A stretch of DNA of 64,000 nt from Plantago ovata (Eukaryota > Streptophyta > Magnoliopsida > Lamiales > Plantaginaceae). Location: assembly GCA_028274465.1 (NCBI GenBank), contig CM051456.1, positions 68,558,753 through 68,622,752 on the forward strand, in the 5' to 3' direction. This document shows, piece by piece, positions 1 through 10,960 of the stretch (position 1 is its first letter; each line of letters begins with the position of its first letter). A model generated the notes under the pieces. The model did not search any database and had not been told where the DNA came from. It saw only the letters and a list, made by a program, of their open reading frames with translations. Made by a program: the position numbers and the translations under genes.

Positions 1-556
1 AATTCTTAGCGAAGGGAAGATAATCATGCTAATGGCTATATCGCGCATTATACTCCGTGTTATTGCTTTATTTCGTTGATCACGCTCAGCCAAAATTCTC
101 GTATGTTGAATTAATTATTATGCACAATTGGACCCTCGTCGACCTATGCGCATGTTTATCTTCGTAGTGTTGAATAATTACGGATCACAATAGGACAATA
201 GAGATTGACTTGTCAGTATCATTATCTTCGTAGTGCTTAATAATTGCAACAGGACATTAGATTGATCAAAGATCTCCATGCAAGACCGAGGAATTTACGC
301 ATGATTATCGACCCGTTATGCTTTGAAGGATCATACTATCACCAATCTCCATTATCTGTTAGAAAAACCTTTGCTTTTATGTCTGCTGTTTTTATATTCT
401 CTAGTTAAATAGATAAAGCTAGTTATTGTCCTGAGAGAACGACACTCGAGGTCATTCTACTGCTACACTACGGTTTTCGTTGTAGTTGTGAATTGCCTTT
501 GGCTAAATAACAAATTTATTTGCTTGAACCGGGACCCGACAAACCCCAGTTCATCA
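1..556 (+). repeat. LTR1 of the A/B tandem (right part; left part lies outside the window)
   Basis: Collinear with 17367-17922 of LTR2 with no net length change. It ends in TTCATCA, the inverted partner of the TGATGAA that opens LTR2 and LTR3. The part containing the promoter is upstream of the window; what is visible is the downstream R/U5 side. Confidence 0.93.
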
Positions 557-559
557 AAT

Positions 560-577
560 TGGCGCCGTTGCCGGGGA
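560..577 (+). other. Primer-binding site, tRNA-Asp type
   Basis: TGGCGCCGTTGCCGGGGA lies three bases after the LTR end and is complementary to the 3' end of plant tRNA-Asp. This primer is typical of Athila-group elements. The same site follows LTR2 (17926-17943) and the LTR of element F (56916-56933). Confidence 0.93.
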
Positions 578-710
578 CTATACTCCTTTTTTCTGTTTAA
601 TTTGTTTATATTTTCAGCATTCAATTCCTAATTCTATTAGTTTTAGTTTTCCTATTTAATCTCTCTCTGATACTCCTTTCCTAGCTTGTCACAGATATTC
701 AGGTCTTGTG

Positions 711-2482
711 ATGGCTCACCCACTTTTGAAATCATGGATTCAACCCAACAAAGCACTGATGAGAGGTCCGGCTATTGTTCTTTCTGCTGCAACTCGAGAT
801 TTGGAAATCAAAATTTGCATGTACCAGCAACTCCCGAGGTTCTATGGGTTGGCTAGGGAAGATGTTATGGGATACCTGAATGATATTGACGATTTTATCA
901 ACAATCTTCCAAGGCCCGGAGCAGGTATAACGGACGATGAGCTAAGGATGAAGGTTTTTGCTATGGGGCTTCGTGATAAAGCCAAGGCATGGTTAGGCTC
1001 TCTGGAAGCTGGATCACTAGACACCTGGGACAAGGTGTATTCTGCTTTTATGGAGAAATACTTTCCTCACACATTGACTACCGCGCTTAAGGCGCAAATC
1101 ACAGGATTCAAACAGGACTATAATGAGACCATCTACACCGCTTTCGAGAGGTTCAAGGACCTCATGCACAAGTGTCCACACCATGGTTTTGGGCTTCCTG
1201 ATCTTGTCCAGCACTTCTACAATGGACTCACATATGAGAGTCAACCGGTGGTGGATTTCCAATGCCGTGGTACTATCTGGGAAGAGACTGCCGAGGATGT
1301 GTGGGCATGTTTCGAAAGGCTTGCTAAAGGATCTCAATCCAAGGATCCAAGAGCAATGGTTAGAAGGCGTGGACCTGAGGCTCCACCAAACCAGGAGATC
1401 CCAATGCATGAAGTGAATGGTGTGAGTGGCGATAAGTTCGAAGGTTTCGCCAATCAGATGAGGCAAGCTCTAAGTGGCCTAATCGGAACTTCTCTCTCGA
1501 ACGAGGTATGTAGGGTGTGCAAGAATTATGGGCATGGGGCTCATATGTGTAGATCAGATCTAGCACGAGAAGAAGTTCACTTGGGAAACCGTAGTAATCC
1601 TACTCCTAAGGACGAAGCATCTACATCCAAGTCAGCAACTCTCTTGGATAATTTACAGAAATTGGTGGATTTCACCAAGTGTTTTTTAAGAGATACGAGG
1701 AGGATTCGACAAAGATCAATGCTCGTCTGGATCAATTGGAAGCTAGAGCTAGTAGAGAGCAAGGGAAGTTACATAGCAGCACTGAGAGGTCCACGTCGAT
1801 CAACTTGGTGGGAGATCAACCAGTGGAAATCACCATTAAGCAAGTTGCTAAGTGCGAGTGTTACAAGGATGAAGAGCCTCCACTAGCCGAGGAAGAAGAG
1901 AAGGACCTTGGTACTGATGAGAGTGGAGAGAAGCAAGAGAATCCCGAGCCACTCCCTCAAAGTTTCGATGTTAAGGTCGGGATTGGCGAACTTGAAGATG
2001 TCCGTGCCACACTAGACACGGGATCTTACTCGAATGTGCTACCCATGAATGTGTTTGAAAAGAGTAGCCTTGGAAAACTATCTGAGCATAGGGCTATTGT
2101 GCAACTGGAGGATGGATCCTTTATGAGACCCGAAGGCGTTGTGAAAAATGTGTTGGTCAAGATTGGTGAAGCTTCTGTATACACCAATTTTGTAGTTGTG
2201 CCGGCGTTTGCACCTGGAACGGGGGATGTCATACTCTTAGTGCGAACATTCTTGACTAAACTACGCTCCGTGATGGACATCTACCAAAGAACTTGCACTA
2301 TTGAAGTGGATGGCAAGCAACACGTGGTGCAAGCCATATCTAATCCACCTGATCCGCCTGATATTTCTTTCACTACTCACTACTGTGGTCTTGCAGCCTA
2401 TATTCTTTCTTATTCACATGTTCGTGGCATGGAGAGGAGATCAATGAAGGGGAAGTCTAGTACCCGCAGAAAGAAGAGATAG
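711..2482 (+). pseudogene. gag-protease region of element A (broken)
   Basis: The ATG at 711 opens the Athila-type gag (begins MAHPLLKSW). In order: a retrotransposon gag domain with the hallmark FMEKYFPHTLTTALKAQ near residues 110-130; a CCHC zinc knuckle (CRVCKNYGHGAHMC) near residue 265; a glutamate-rich linker; then a pepsin-like retroviral aspartic protease with an active-site DTG followed by LPMNVFEK, a QLEDGS flap-side motif, and a conserved end CTIEVDGKQ. Gag would package element RNA and the protease would mature it in cytoplasmic particles. Coding stops before any reverse transcriptase. The copy in element B is almost identical. It is broken, with about one break. Confidence 0.9.
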
Positions 2483-2792
2483 GCACAGACAGGAGTCGAG
2501 TCAAAGACTTTAAACAATGGCGCTATCCGGGAGGCAACCCGGAGTTTTTATCGCTTTCTTTACCGCTTTATTGCATGCATTCATTCTTGAACTATTTGCT
2601 TCTCGTATGCGAATTTGTTCATATCTGTGTCGTATATGCTTATGTTTGAGTGATATTTTTCAAGTGGTTTTGTGAGAAAATTGGTTTCGGGGATTAAAAA
2701 CCGCGTTTTCGGACGAAAGGACCGACTCCCCGCATCGGGGAGCGGGGGGCGAATCGCCTCGCGTGGGGCGACTCGCCCCACACCAGGGACGA
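2483..2792 (+). other. Post-gag spacer of element A with CCGGG hairpin and GC-rich hairpins
   Basis: Non-coding. It holds the hairpin CCGGG-AGGCAA-CCCGG at 2527-2542, present at the equivalent place in B (19894-19909) and, slightly altered, in F (59136-59151). A GC-rich stretch from about 2727 follows, including GTGGGGCGACTCGCCCCAC at 2763-2781 (8-bp arms, 3-nt loop). The Tekay-1 insertion cuts the array at 2792; its right half resumes at 13462. Confidence 0.8.
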
Positions 2793-5323
2793 TGTAACGG
2801 TACCGGTTTTGAAAACAAAATATTTTCTTGAAAAAGGAAATTCGAAAATACTTTAATAACAACGGTCGGCAATAAATGTCCAAAATAATCTTTGACGCTA
2901 ACGATAATAAATAATATTCAATGACAACTCAAGTTCGAAAAGACAACGAATGAAGACAATAAAAGTGTATCTTCTTATTTTGAAAAGAAACCCGTGACAC
3001 CCCAGACCCTTCTCTCAGTCGCTGGCATCCTAGTCACGCAAATCCTCAGCAGCATCTGGAAGGAAGGAATTTTGGAAAAATAAAAGAGTGTGAGATAAAG
3101 GATCTCAGTGAGGTTCTAAGTTAAAACAGAAAGTAAACGGTTTTAAAAATAAAATCCTTTTTCAGAAAAACGAGCAAACAGAACAAAGCACATATAACAG
3201 ATTAACAGAACAGAAACGTTGTAGACCGTTGGTGCAGCCCGCCTTATTGCTCCTAATCCCAGAATGCCCTTATAACACCCTCCAGAGGATGCATAACTCC
3301 GGACAGAAACAGAAACCCCCGTGTACTTTGGGGAAACGGATCCTACGACCCTAATAGACCTCAGCGACTTCTGCCTCGCGCCTAAAAGGGAATAGACTAG
3401 GCCACGATCAAGCAAACCCGATAGTCCTCTACTACCCAAGCCTACCTAACCATAACCTAATCGACCGGTCACACAGAAACAGAACAGATACAGAACAACA
3501 GATACAATTAATTAACACCGAGAGGTGTTCCTGCAGAAAGGTCAGTACAGAACAGAGTAGCAATAACAGAAATCCAAAAGTCATACGTAGGACTTATACT
3601 TTTACGCGGAAGCATACAATATACATTATACAGTAATAGGTACAAACAATCACGTAGCCTTCCAGTTTTTCGCAAATAATAGGTTTAGGGGTGAACACTC
3701 ACCTTAGCTTGCGAGCAAACGACCTTCACAAGAAAAGAGCTTACGGGTTTACGGACAACGGAGAACCTAACAAGAAAGTACTAAACACAATTTAGAAGTC
3801 GAACGGACGGAAGGAAAAAGGTCGAAAAAGGAATGGTAAAGTCGGGGTTCGAACACGGGACCTCTAAGTTAGTCAAGCAAGGACCTAACCAACTAGGCTA
3901 GCAAGTCAAGTCTATACTAACTTACAAAACAGAACTAAGTTTAAAACATTTTCAGAAACTCTTTCGATTTTCAGATTCTGGAAATTACCAAAATACCCTC
4001 AGGTGGCAAATTGCCAGAAAAACCCTTTTCGAAAACAGACAGTACAAACGAACCAGTAGTTTCCAGACATCAAACAGTCTTCTCAAAGCAAAAAGGTTTA
4101 CGATAAAAGCTTACTGTCAGTCAACTACGGTCAACGGTAAAACTGCAAAAAGGTCCTTTAGGTTTTAAGTTTCCCAAATCAGTCCACAAAGAATCCAAAA
4201 CATAACAACAAGGTCCAAAAGTCCTTTCGAGGTCAAACAGGAAATCCAAGTCAACATACGAGGTGAATAAGGTCACAAGTCCAGCAAACAGTAACTATAA
4301 TAACAACCTAAGTCCCGGTTCTCGGTTCGAAAAATTACAATGTCAGATCGATCAGGGGTAAAATAGTCCAAGTCAAAAAGTCAAACAGAAAACGAATCTC
4401 GAATCAAACGAACAGTAGGGGATTCGAGATTTACCTTCGAATCGAAAAAGAGAGTTGAACAATCTGCAAATCGAATAAATCGAAAAGAAAAAGGGAATTA
4501 AACAAGATTCGAAACAAATCGAAATCAAAACCGAATTCGGAACCAAAGGATAGAACCGACTTACCGAACGAACCGGAACAAATGGATCGGACGAATCGAA
4601 TCGGCGGCGAGTGGATCGGATCGGAGCTCGGGCGGACAGATTTGAACGGAGGCGGCGCGTGACAGCGGTGGCACGGCGGAATCAGATCAACACAAACGGG
4701 GTCGGAACGGTGGCGGCCGAATCGGATCGGAGAGATGATGGTGGTGGCCGTAGGTGATGATGTAGGTGATGACAATTGATGATGATAATGGAGGTAATGA
4801 TAATTAATTAGTGAAAAGTGATGATAATGAGAAACAATGATGATAATGGTGGTAAGGTGATGAAGATTTGAAGAGAGGACAGTGAAGTTGTATGTTGATG
4901 GTGGGCGAAGGAATGAAGAGAAAGTAAGAGCAGTATCTCTTCTCTGTTTTGATGGCGTGAGGATGAGAGAAAGAGATGAGATCAGGTTTTTTTTTCTTTC
5001 CTTCTTGCTTATGGTGTTTGACGGCTGGGAAGTGAGGGAAAGGAGAATACAATCTGACTAGGGTTAGGGTTTTGGGTCAATGGGCCGGTCAACAGGCCTT
5101 GACTGGGCCAAAGAAATGGGCCAAAAGACTAACAGATCAGATAGAAAGTCCAGCCCGATGACGAAACGAAACGAACTAACTTACGCAAAAATAATTAATT
5201 AATTACCAAATAAATAATTTACTCTGGTAATTAATTAACTAAAATAAATAATTAAATAATAAAATAATAATTAAATACATAAATAAATAAATAAAATAAT
5301 TAAAAAAAAGACGGGGTGTTACA
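2793..5323 (-). repeat. 3' LTR of Tekay-1
   Basis: 2531 bp. On the minus strand it runs from TGTAACACCCC to CCGTTACA, the usual termini of Tekay/Del LTRs. It matches 10961-13461 almost base for base. Within it are a tRNA-like A/B-box pair (about 3841-3910, minus) and several GGCCCA/TGGGCC motifs near the U3 start (about 5085-5115). Confidence 0.95.
3841..3910 (-). other. tRNA/SINE-like Pol III promoter boxes inside the Tekay LTR
   Basis: Read on the minus strand, TAGCCTAGTTGG (3889-3900) matches the Pol III A-box consensus TRGCNNAGTNGG. GTTCGAACCCC (3844-3854) matches the B-box core and lies 34 nt downstream, a normal tRNA spacing. The same pair occurs in the other two Tekay LTRs (about 12007-12075 and 25673-25741). 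It is too short and imperfect to be called a tRNA gene; a captured head of a tRNA-derived SINE is more likely. Confidence 0.6.
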
Positions 5324-5335
5324 CTCTTCCCCCTT
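5324..5335 (-). other. Polypurine tract of Tekay-1
   Basis: AAGGGGGAAGAG on the minus strand directly abuts the 3' LTR, where plus-strand DNA synthesis is primed. A matching tract follows the Tekay-2 LTR at about 27039-27051. Confidence 0.9.
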
Positions 5336-8300
5336 AAAAGAATTTGGTCCCCAAATTCGCACCTGAAAAGTTGAAGAGCTCGGGATACTGCCGGCGCATG
5401 TCATCCTCGCTTTCCCAGGTTGCCTCCTCATACTGATGATTTCTCCACAGAACCTTTACTTGCTTGATTTGCCGATTACGGAGCTGTTGTACCTTCTGGT
5501 CAAGAATATGAACCGGTTGCTCCACATACGACAAATCCTCCTCAATGGTCACTTCCTCGGGTTGAATCACGTGCGACGGATCCGGATAATACTTCTTCAG
5601 TTGAGATACATGAAACACATTATGAATTCCAGTAATGGTAGTGGGCAGTTGCAACCGATAAGCTACAATGCCAACTCTCTCAATGATCTCGTATGGACCC
5701 ACATATCGAGGGTTCAGCTTAGCTCGACGACCCATGCGAACAATTCCCTTTCTCGGAGATAGCTTGAGAAAGACAAAATCACCCACTTCAAATTCCAAAT
5801 CTCGTCTACGGTTATCGGCGTAACTCTTCTGTCGACTTTGAGCAGTTCTCAATCGGTCTCGGATAAGTCTAACCTTTTCCAAGGTTTCTTGTATCATCTC
5901 GTTGAGAGACCTCTCTCCAGCTACTGGGGTAGAAACTCGGTCCTCCAAATCCCAATACAGTGGGGATCTACACTTCCGACCATACAGCGCCTCGAACGGT
6001 GCCATACCAATCGATGCTTGATAACTGTTGTTATAAGCATACTCCACCAATGGAAAATGTTGTGCCCAGCTTCCTTGGTGATCTAGCACACACAATCTCA
6101 GAAGATCTTCTAAAGTTTGAATGGTCCTCTCGGATTGACCATCTGTCTGCGGATGTGCTGCGGTACTAAAATTCAACTTAGTACCTAAGCCTTCATGTAC
6201 CTGCTTCCAAAATCTCGAGACAAACTTTGGATCTCTATCCGAGACAATGCTCACTGGAGTGCCATGAAGCCTAATTATCTCATCGCGGTAGACTTCAACT
6301 AATTTCTCGGATGTGTAGGTGGTTTTAACGGGTAGAAAATGTGCCGATTTGTCAATCTATCGACAATAACCCAAACACTATCAAAACCACCCCTAGCTAC
6401 CGGTAAACCAGTCACAAAATCCATAGTGATCATCTCCCACTTCCACTGTGGAATCTCGAGTGGCTGTAGTAAACCTCCCGGTTTCTGGTGCTCAGCCTTC
6501 ACTTGCTGGCAGACCAAGCAACTTTGCACAAACTGTGCAACATCTCGTTTCATATAGGTCCACCAGTAAACCTTCTTCAAATCCTCGTACATCTTGTTTC
6601 CTCCAGGATGCATCGAATACTTAGACTTATGAGCTTCCTCCAAAATTAATCGTCTAAGCTCTTCATCAGAAGGCACACACAATCTTCCTTGAAACCTTAG
6701 AGCTCCACTCTCATCAATAGAGAATTTCGCATTTCGAGGCTCAGTAATATGTGCCTTGATATCTTGAAGCTCCTCGTCATGTTCTTGAGCCTCAAGAATC
6801 TTTCCTGCCAACTCATATCTCAAAGTGATATTGGAGAACATACACGACAATTTGGATACTTCGAGATTAGACACGTGTACCCTATGACTTAAGGCATCGG
6901 CGACCACATTGGCCTTACCAGGATGGTATCGAATGGTACAGGTGTAATCGCCCAGAAACTCCATCCATCGTCGTTGTCTCATGTTTAACTCCTTTTGGGT
7001 AAACACGTACTTCAAACTCTTATGATCCGTGAGGATAGTGAACTCAGGACCATAAAGATAGTGTCTCCACTTTCCGAACGCAAAGACTATAGCAGCTAGT
7101 TCAAGGTCATGGGTTGGGTAATTTCTTTCATATGGCTTCAGTTTTCTCGAAGCATATGCGATCACCTTTTCTCGTTGCACCAGTACACAACCCAAACCTT
7201 CCTTTGAAGCATCAGTGTAGACTATAAAGTCGTTGGTTCCCTCGGGAAGAGCTAGTATCGGGGCGGTGGTCAGCCTCTTCTTCAGCTCCTCGAAGCTTTC
7301 CTGACACTTGTCACTCCATACGAACTTAGGATTTTTCCCTGTTAAAGAGGACAAGGGTCCAGCTATCTTCGAATAATCCTTCACAAAACGGCGATAGTAA
7401 CCAGCCAAACCAAGAAAACTTCTCACTTCAGTGACAGATTCGGGTCTCTTCCAATTGACTATCGACTCAATCTTCGACGGGTCAACCTCCAAACCTTCTC
7501 CAGAAATAATGTGCCCTAAGAAGGCTACTTTATCTAGCCAAAATTCACACTTGCTGAATTTGGCATACAATTTGTTGTTCTGAAGAGTTTCCAAGACAAT
7601 TCGAAGATGTTTCTCATGATCTTCTTCAGATTTTGAGTAAACGAGAATGTCATCGATGAAAACAACAACAACTGATCTAGATACGGCTGAAAAACTCGGT
7701 GCATCAAATCCATGAACACAGCCGGGGCATTCGTAAGGCCAAAAGGCATCACTACGAACTCGTAATGACCATACCTCGAATTCAGGGCAGTCTTAGGTAT
7801 GTCTTCTTCCCTTACCCTAACTTGATAATAGCCTTGTCGCAGATCAAGCTTTGAGTAAACCTTCGAACCTTCCAACTGATCGAAAAGTTCCTCAATACGG
7901 GGCAGGGGGTACTTGTTCTTGACAATGACTTGATTCAAGCCTCGATAGTCGATGCACATCCTCATAGTACCATCCTTCTTCTTCACGAACAGAACCGGTG
8001 ATCCCCAAGGTGACGAACTAGGTCTCACAAAACCGTTATCCACCAGATCTTGCAGTTGAGTCTTCAGCTCCTTAAGCTCCGCAGGTGCCATCCTATACGG
8101 TGATTTCGATCTTGGTGCAGTGCCGGGTACCAGATCAATGCTAAACTCCACTTCTCGTTCAGGGGGTACGGAATCCAGCTTCTCAGGGAAAACACCCTTG
8201 AACTCCTTAACCACCCCGACTTCCTCGATTTTTGGCTGATCTTTGGGTTTATTGATCAGATACGCCAAAAAGCAGGTAGCACCCTTCACGTACAACCTCC

Positions 8301-9884
8301 TAGCTTCCATGGCAGACAGTAAAAACTTCTCATCCTTTCTCTTATCTCCTTTCCATACGACTTTCTCCTCTCCAGGTTTTCCCAGGGATATAGCCTTGGT
8401 TCGACAATCCAGTTGCGCGTAGTGCTCGGACAGCCAATCCATACCCAGAATAACATCGTTGGTTGATAGAGGTAGAAATATTAGGTCAGCAGGGAAAGTT
8501 CTCCCTAGGATGGAAATCTCACATCGCTCGACGAACTTCTTAGTGATTAGACTAGCTCCCAAAGGCGTACATAGCTCTAAAGCGTAGGGTAAAACTTTGT
8601 ATGGTAAAGCGAGTGATTCAGCAAATACTTCGGCAATAAATGAATGCGTAGCACCAGGATCAAATAAAGCTTTAGAAGAAGTTTGAGCGATCAGTAGCGT
8701 ACCTTCAACCACATTTGCGGTGTCAGGAACTTCATGACCGCCTATGCTGAAAACTCGGGGCTTCGCCATAGTACCCTTTCCATCATTTCTCGGAGCATAG
8801 TCTCCTGGCCTTCCTCCCTTGACAATGGCATGTCGGTTCGGACAGTGGCTAATCTTGTGATCCTTACTCCCACAAGCCAAGCATAAGCCCTGTCTTTTCC
8901 AGCAGTTGTGCTCATCGTGGTTGACTCCTCCACAGTAGTTGCAGTTCTTCCTTGCCTGGGATGACTGCCCAGACCCTCCAGTAGTGTTGCGAGAACGGTT
9001 GTCATGCTGAGTACGGGAATACTTCGCCGGTGGTGCCTGATATCCAGATTGATATCCTCCTCGATTCTCCAGCTTATACCCAGATTGGCTTCCTCCTCCA
9101 TGGCTTCCAGAAGAACTAGAGTAGCTCCTCTTGCTCGAGTATGGCTTATCAGCCATCTTAATCTCCTTGAGACCACTCTCTACCTCGGAGGCGAGTTCGA
9201 AAGCCTTGAGATAGGTAGGCATATTGGTCCCAAATAGACTGTACCGGATCTCAGAGTTGAGTCCCTTCACAAAGTGATGAACCTTCTCTCGTTCATCATC
9301 CTGGAAATGCGGCACGTATTTCAATAACCGGGTAAACTCCGAGTCATAGTCGGCAACATCCATGTTTCCTTGCACCAAAGCTTGAAATCGTCTCTCCGGT
9401 TCTCGCGAACCAGGCGAGGCACGTACTTGTCCATGAAGTCCTTGGTGAAATTCTCCCAGGTACGAGCAACTCCCTCTTGTCTCCATCTCGCATTCACGGT
9501 TCTCCACCAGTTCCTGGCGGCTCCCACGAACTGGAAAGCAGCAAGCTCGATCTTCCTCTCGTCCGGATAATGCAGGATCGAGAATAGGTTCTCCATACCT
9601 TCGATCCAGAGCTCAGCCTTACGGGGATCTGGTGTTCCCTCGAACCTCTCAGGATGGAATCGAGTGAAACGCTCCGCAGCTTGATCGATGGTCTGGATCG
9701 GTGGTGGTGGCGGAGGCTGAACAGGTGGTGTTGGTGCTCCAGCGCGGCGAATGGTTTCGCTGAAATTTCCCAGAGCAGCGATGATACGGTCCACTTGATC
9801 TCCATTTTCAGCGTGCTGATCGTCTCCACTTCCATTGTTGCTGGCACCACGAGCGTTTCTGCGACTCATTCTAACAAAGGGCAC
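5334..9884 (-). pseudogene. gag-pol region of Tekay-1 (broken)
   Basis: In reading order from 9884: gag with a gag-domain motif ([20 protein letters not shown]); paired zinc knuckles ([28 protein letters not shown]) near 8930-8840; protease around [10 protein letters not shown]; reverse transcriptase with [15 protein letters not shown] and [13 protein letters not shown]; RNase H ([15 protein letters not shown]); and integrase with its HHCC zinc finger ([12 protein letters not shown]) and core (TDGQSERTIQTLEDLLR). The end (YEEATWESEDDMRRQYPELF) looks like the chromodomain that chromoviruses use to target chromatin. Gene order and termini fit Tekay/Del. The region is broken at about three places; the whole domain set is recognisable. 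Confidence 0.92.
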
Positions 9885-10946
9885 TACTTAGCAGTTGATT
9901 TAACAACCTCGAATCTCTAACTTAGGGAAGAGCAGAAAAACAAAGAACTAAGGCCAGTACTTAATCTTCTACAACAGGTATAAACTGAGCAGTGAAGAAG
10001 AAAACATGCCTTGAACTTTAAAACAAAAAGCAAAAACAAGAAAACAACGAAGTCTCAAAACAGCCAAGCATGCAATAAAACAAAAGAAAAACGGTCTCTA
10101 CTCGTCTTAGAGAGGAAAACAGAAAACCACAGAGTCAAATAAACGGAAAAGCATAAGCAGTCTCAGTCGGCTGAACTAAAAGAAAAACTCGCTTGGCAGA
10201 AACAAAGAAGTTCGGTACGAGCTCGAAAAGGCAACTATCCTAATAAGCGTCCTCGCTATCATCCTCGGAACGTCCCTCGGGCACGTGAGCATCTCCTCCT
10301 TCTCCCTCAGAGGAGTCCTCCTCGGGATCTTCTTCGGATTCTTCTTCGTCTTCACTCTTTCCTCTACGGGATGGTCCGCAACCCTCGGGGAACGTCCTCC
10401 GAGCCTTCCTCCTGCGAATCCGGTTGCCAACATTGGACGCGGTTAACGTAACAAAGCCAGAGTGCTCCTTTGCGGCGCGTAAGGCCGTCTTCAGGAATCC
10501 GATCTCTGCTTCCTTCGTTGCTATCACATCTCGAAGCTTAAAGTTCTCCAGCCAGTAGTGATCACGTTCATGCACGACTCTATCCATCACGAATCCAGGG
10601 TAAACGCCAACAACAGGAACGGAGGTATACGGGTTAAATTCTCCTTCGACTAGACGATAACGAATAACCCTCTTCTCAGAGCTCATACCTATCTGTAAGC
10701 ACACGCGTAGTTAACTAGTTAATAACTACGTCAGAATCAAACAACCACGGAAGGTCAACAGCTTCAGAACGGGTCAGAGGTAGTCAGAAACAGGACAGAG
10801 AAGATGAAGAGACGGTTCAGGGTTAGTACGTAAGACTCGAATCAGAAAAACAACAGAAAATACAAGACCTAACCAGCGACTCGGACCCTCACACACACCC
10901 CAAAGGTCAAAAGATCCTATCCTAGCAAGCTCGAGTTTGAACTCAA
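9885..10946 (-). other. Leader of Tekay-1 between primer site and gag
   Basis: About 1.06 kb of untranslated leader on the minus strand. Apart from the ORF at 10240-10686, it holds A-rich sequence next to gag (9900-10170) and A-rich plus ordinary sequence next to the primer site (10690-10946). No further feature is seen. Confidence 0.7.
10240..10686 (-). CDS. Leader ORF upstream of gag in Tekay-1, unknown function
   Basis: Open frame of 148 residues beginning MSSEKRVIRYRLVEGEF. An in-frame ATG six codons upstream (10704) is possible, but the MSSEK start is the cleaner one. The N-terminal half has no domain I recognise. Residues about 50-75 could form a short amphipathic helix (KLRDVIATKEAEIGFLKTAL). 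A basic patch (RRRKARR, about residue 95) follows, and the last 45 residues are very acidic with repeated S/E/D. It lies between the primer site and gag on the same strand, so it would be the first ORF on the genomic RNA. A nuclear-signal-like basic patch with an acidic tail is all that can be inferred. It may be a real accessory ORF or chance. Confidence 0.5.
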   Translation of the reverse strand: MSSEKRVIRYRLVEGEFNPYTSVPVVGVYPGFVMDRVVHERDHYWLENFKLRDVIATKEAEIGFLKTALRAAKEHSGFVTLTASNVGNRIRRRKARRTFPEGCGPSRRGKSEDEEESEEDPEEDSSEGEGGDAHVPEGRSEDDSEDAY

Positions 10947-10958
10947 GCTCTGATACCA
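10947..10958 (-). other. Primer-binding site of Tekay-1, initiator tRNA-Met type
   Basis: On the minus strand TGGTATCAGAGC sits two bases inside the 5' LTR end and is complementary to the 3' end of plant initiator tRNA-Met. Confidence 0.93.
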
Positions 10959-10960
10959 AC

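Noticed and set aside
3841-3910. A true tRNA gene on the minus strand
   Set aside because: A and B boxes fit, but I cannot fold an acceptor stem or anticodon arm around them, and the sequence is fixed inside an LTR.
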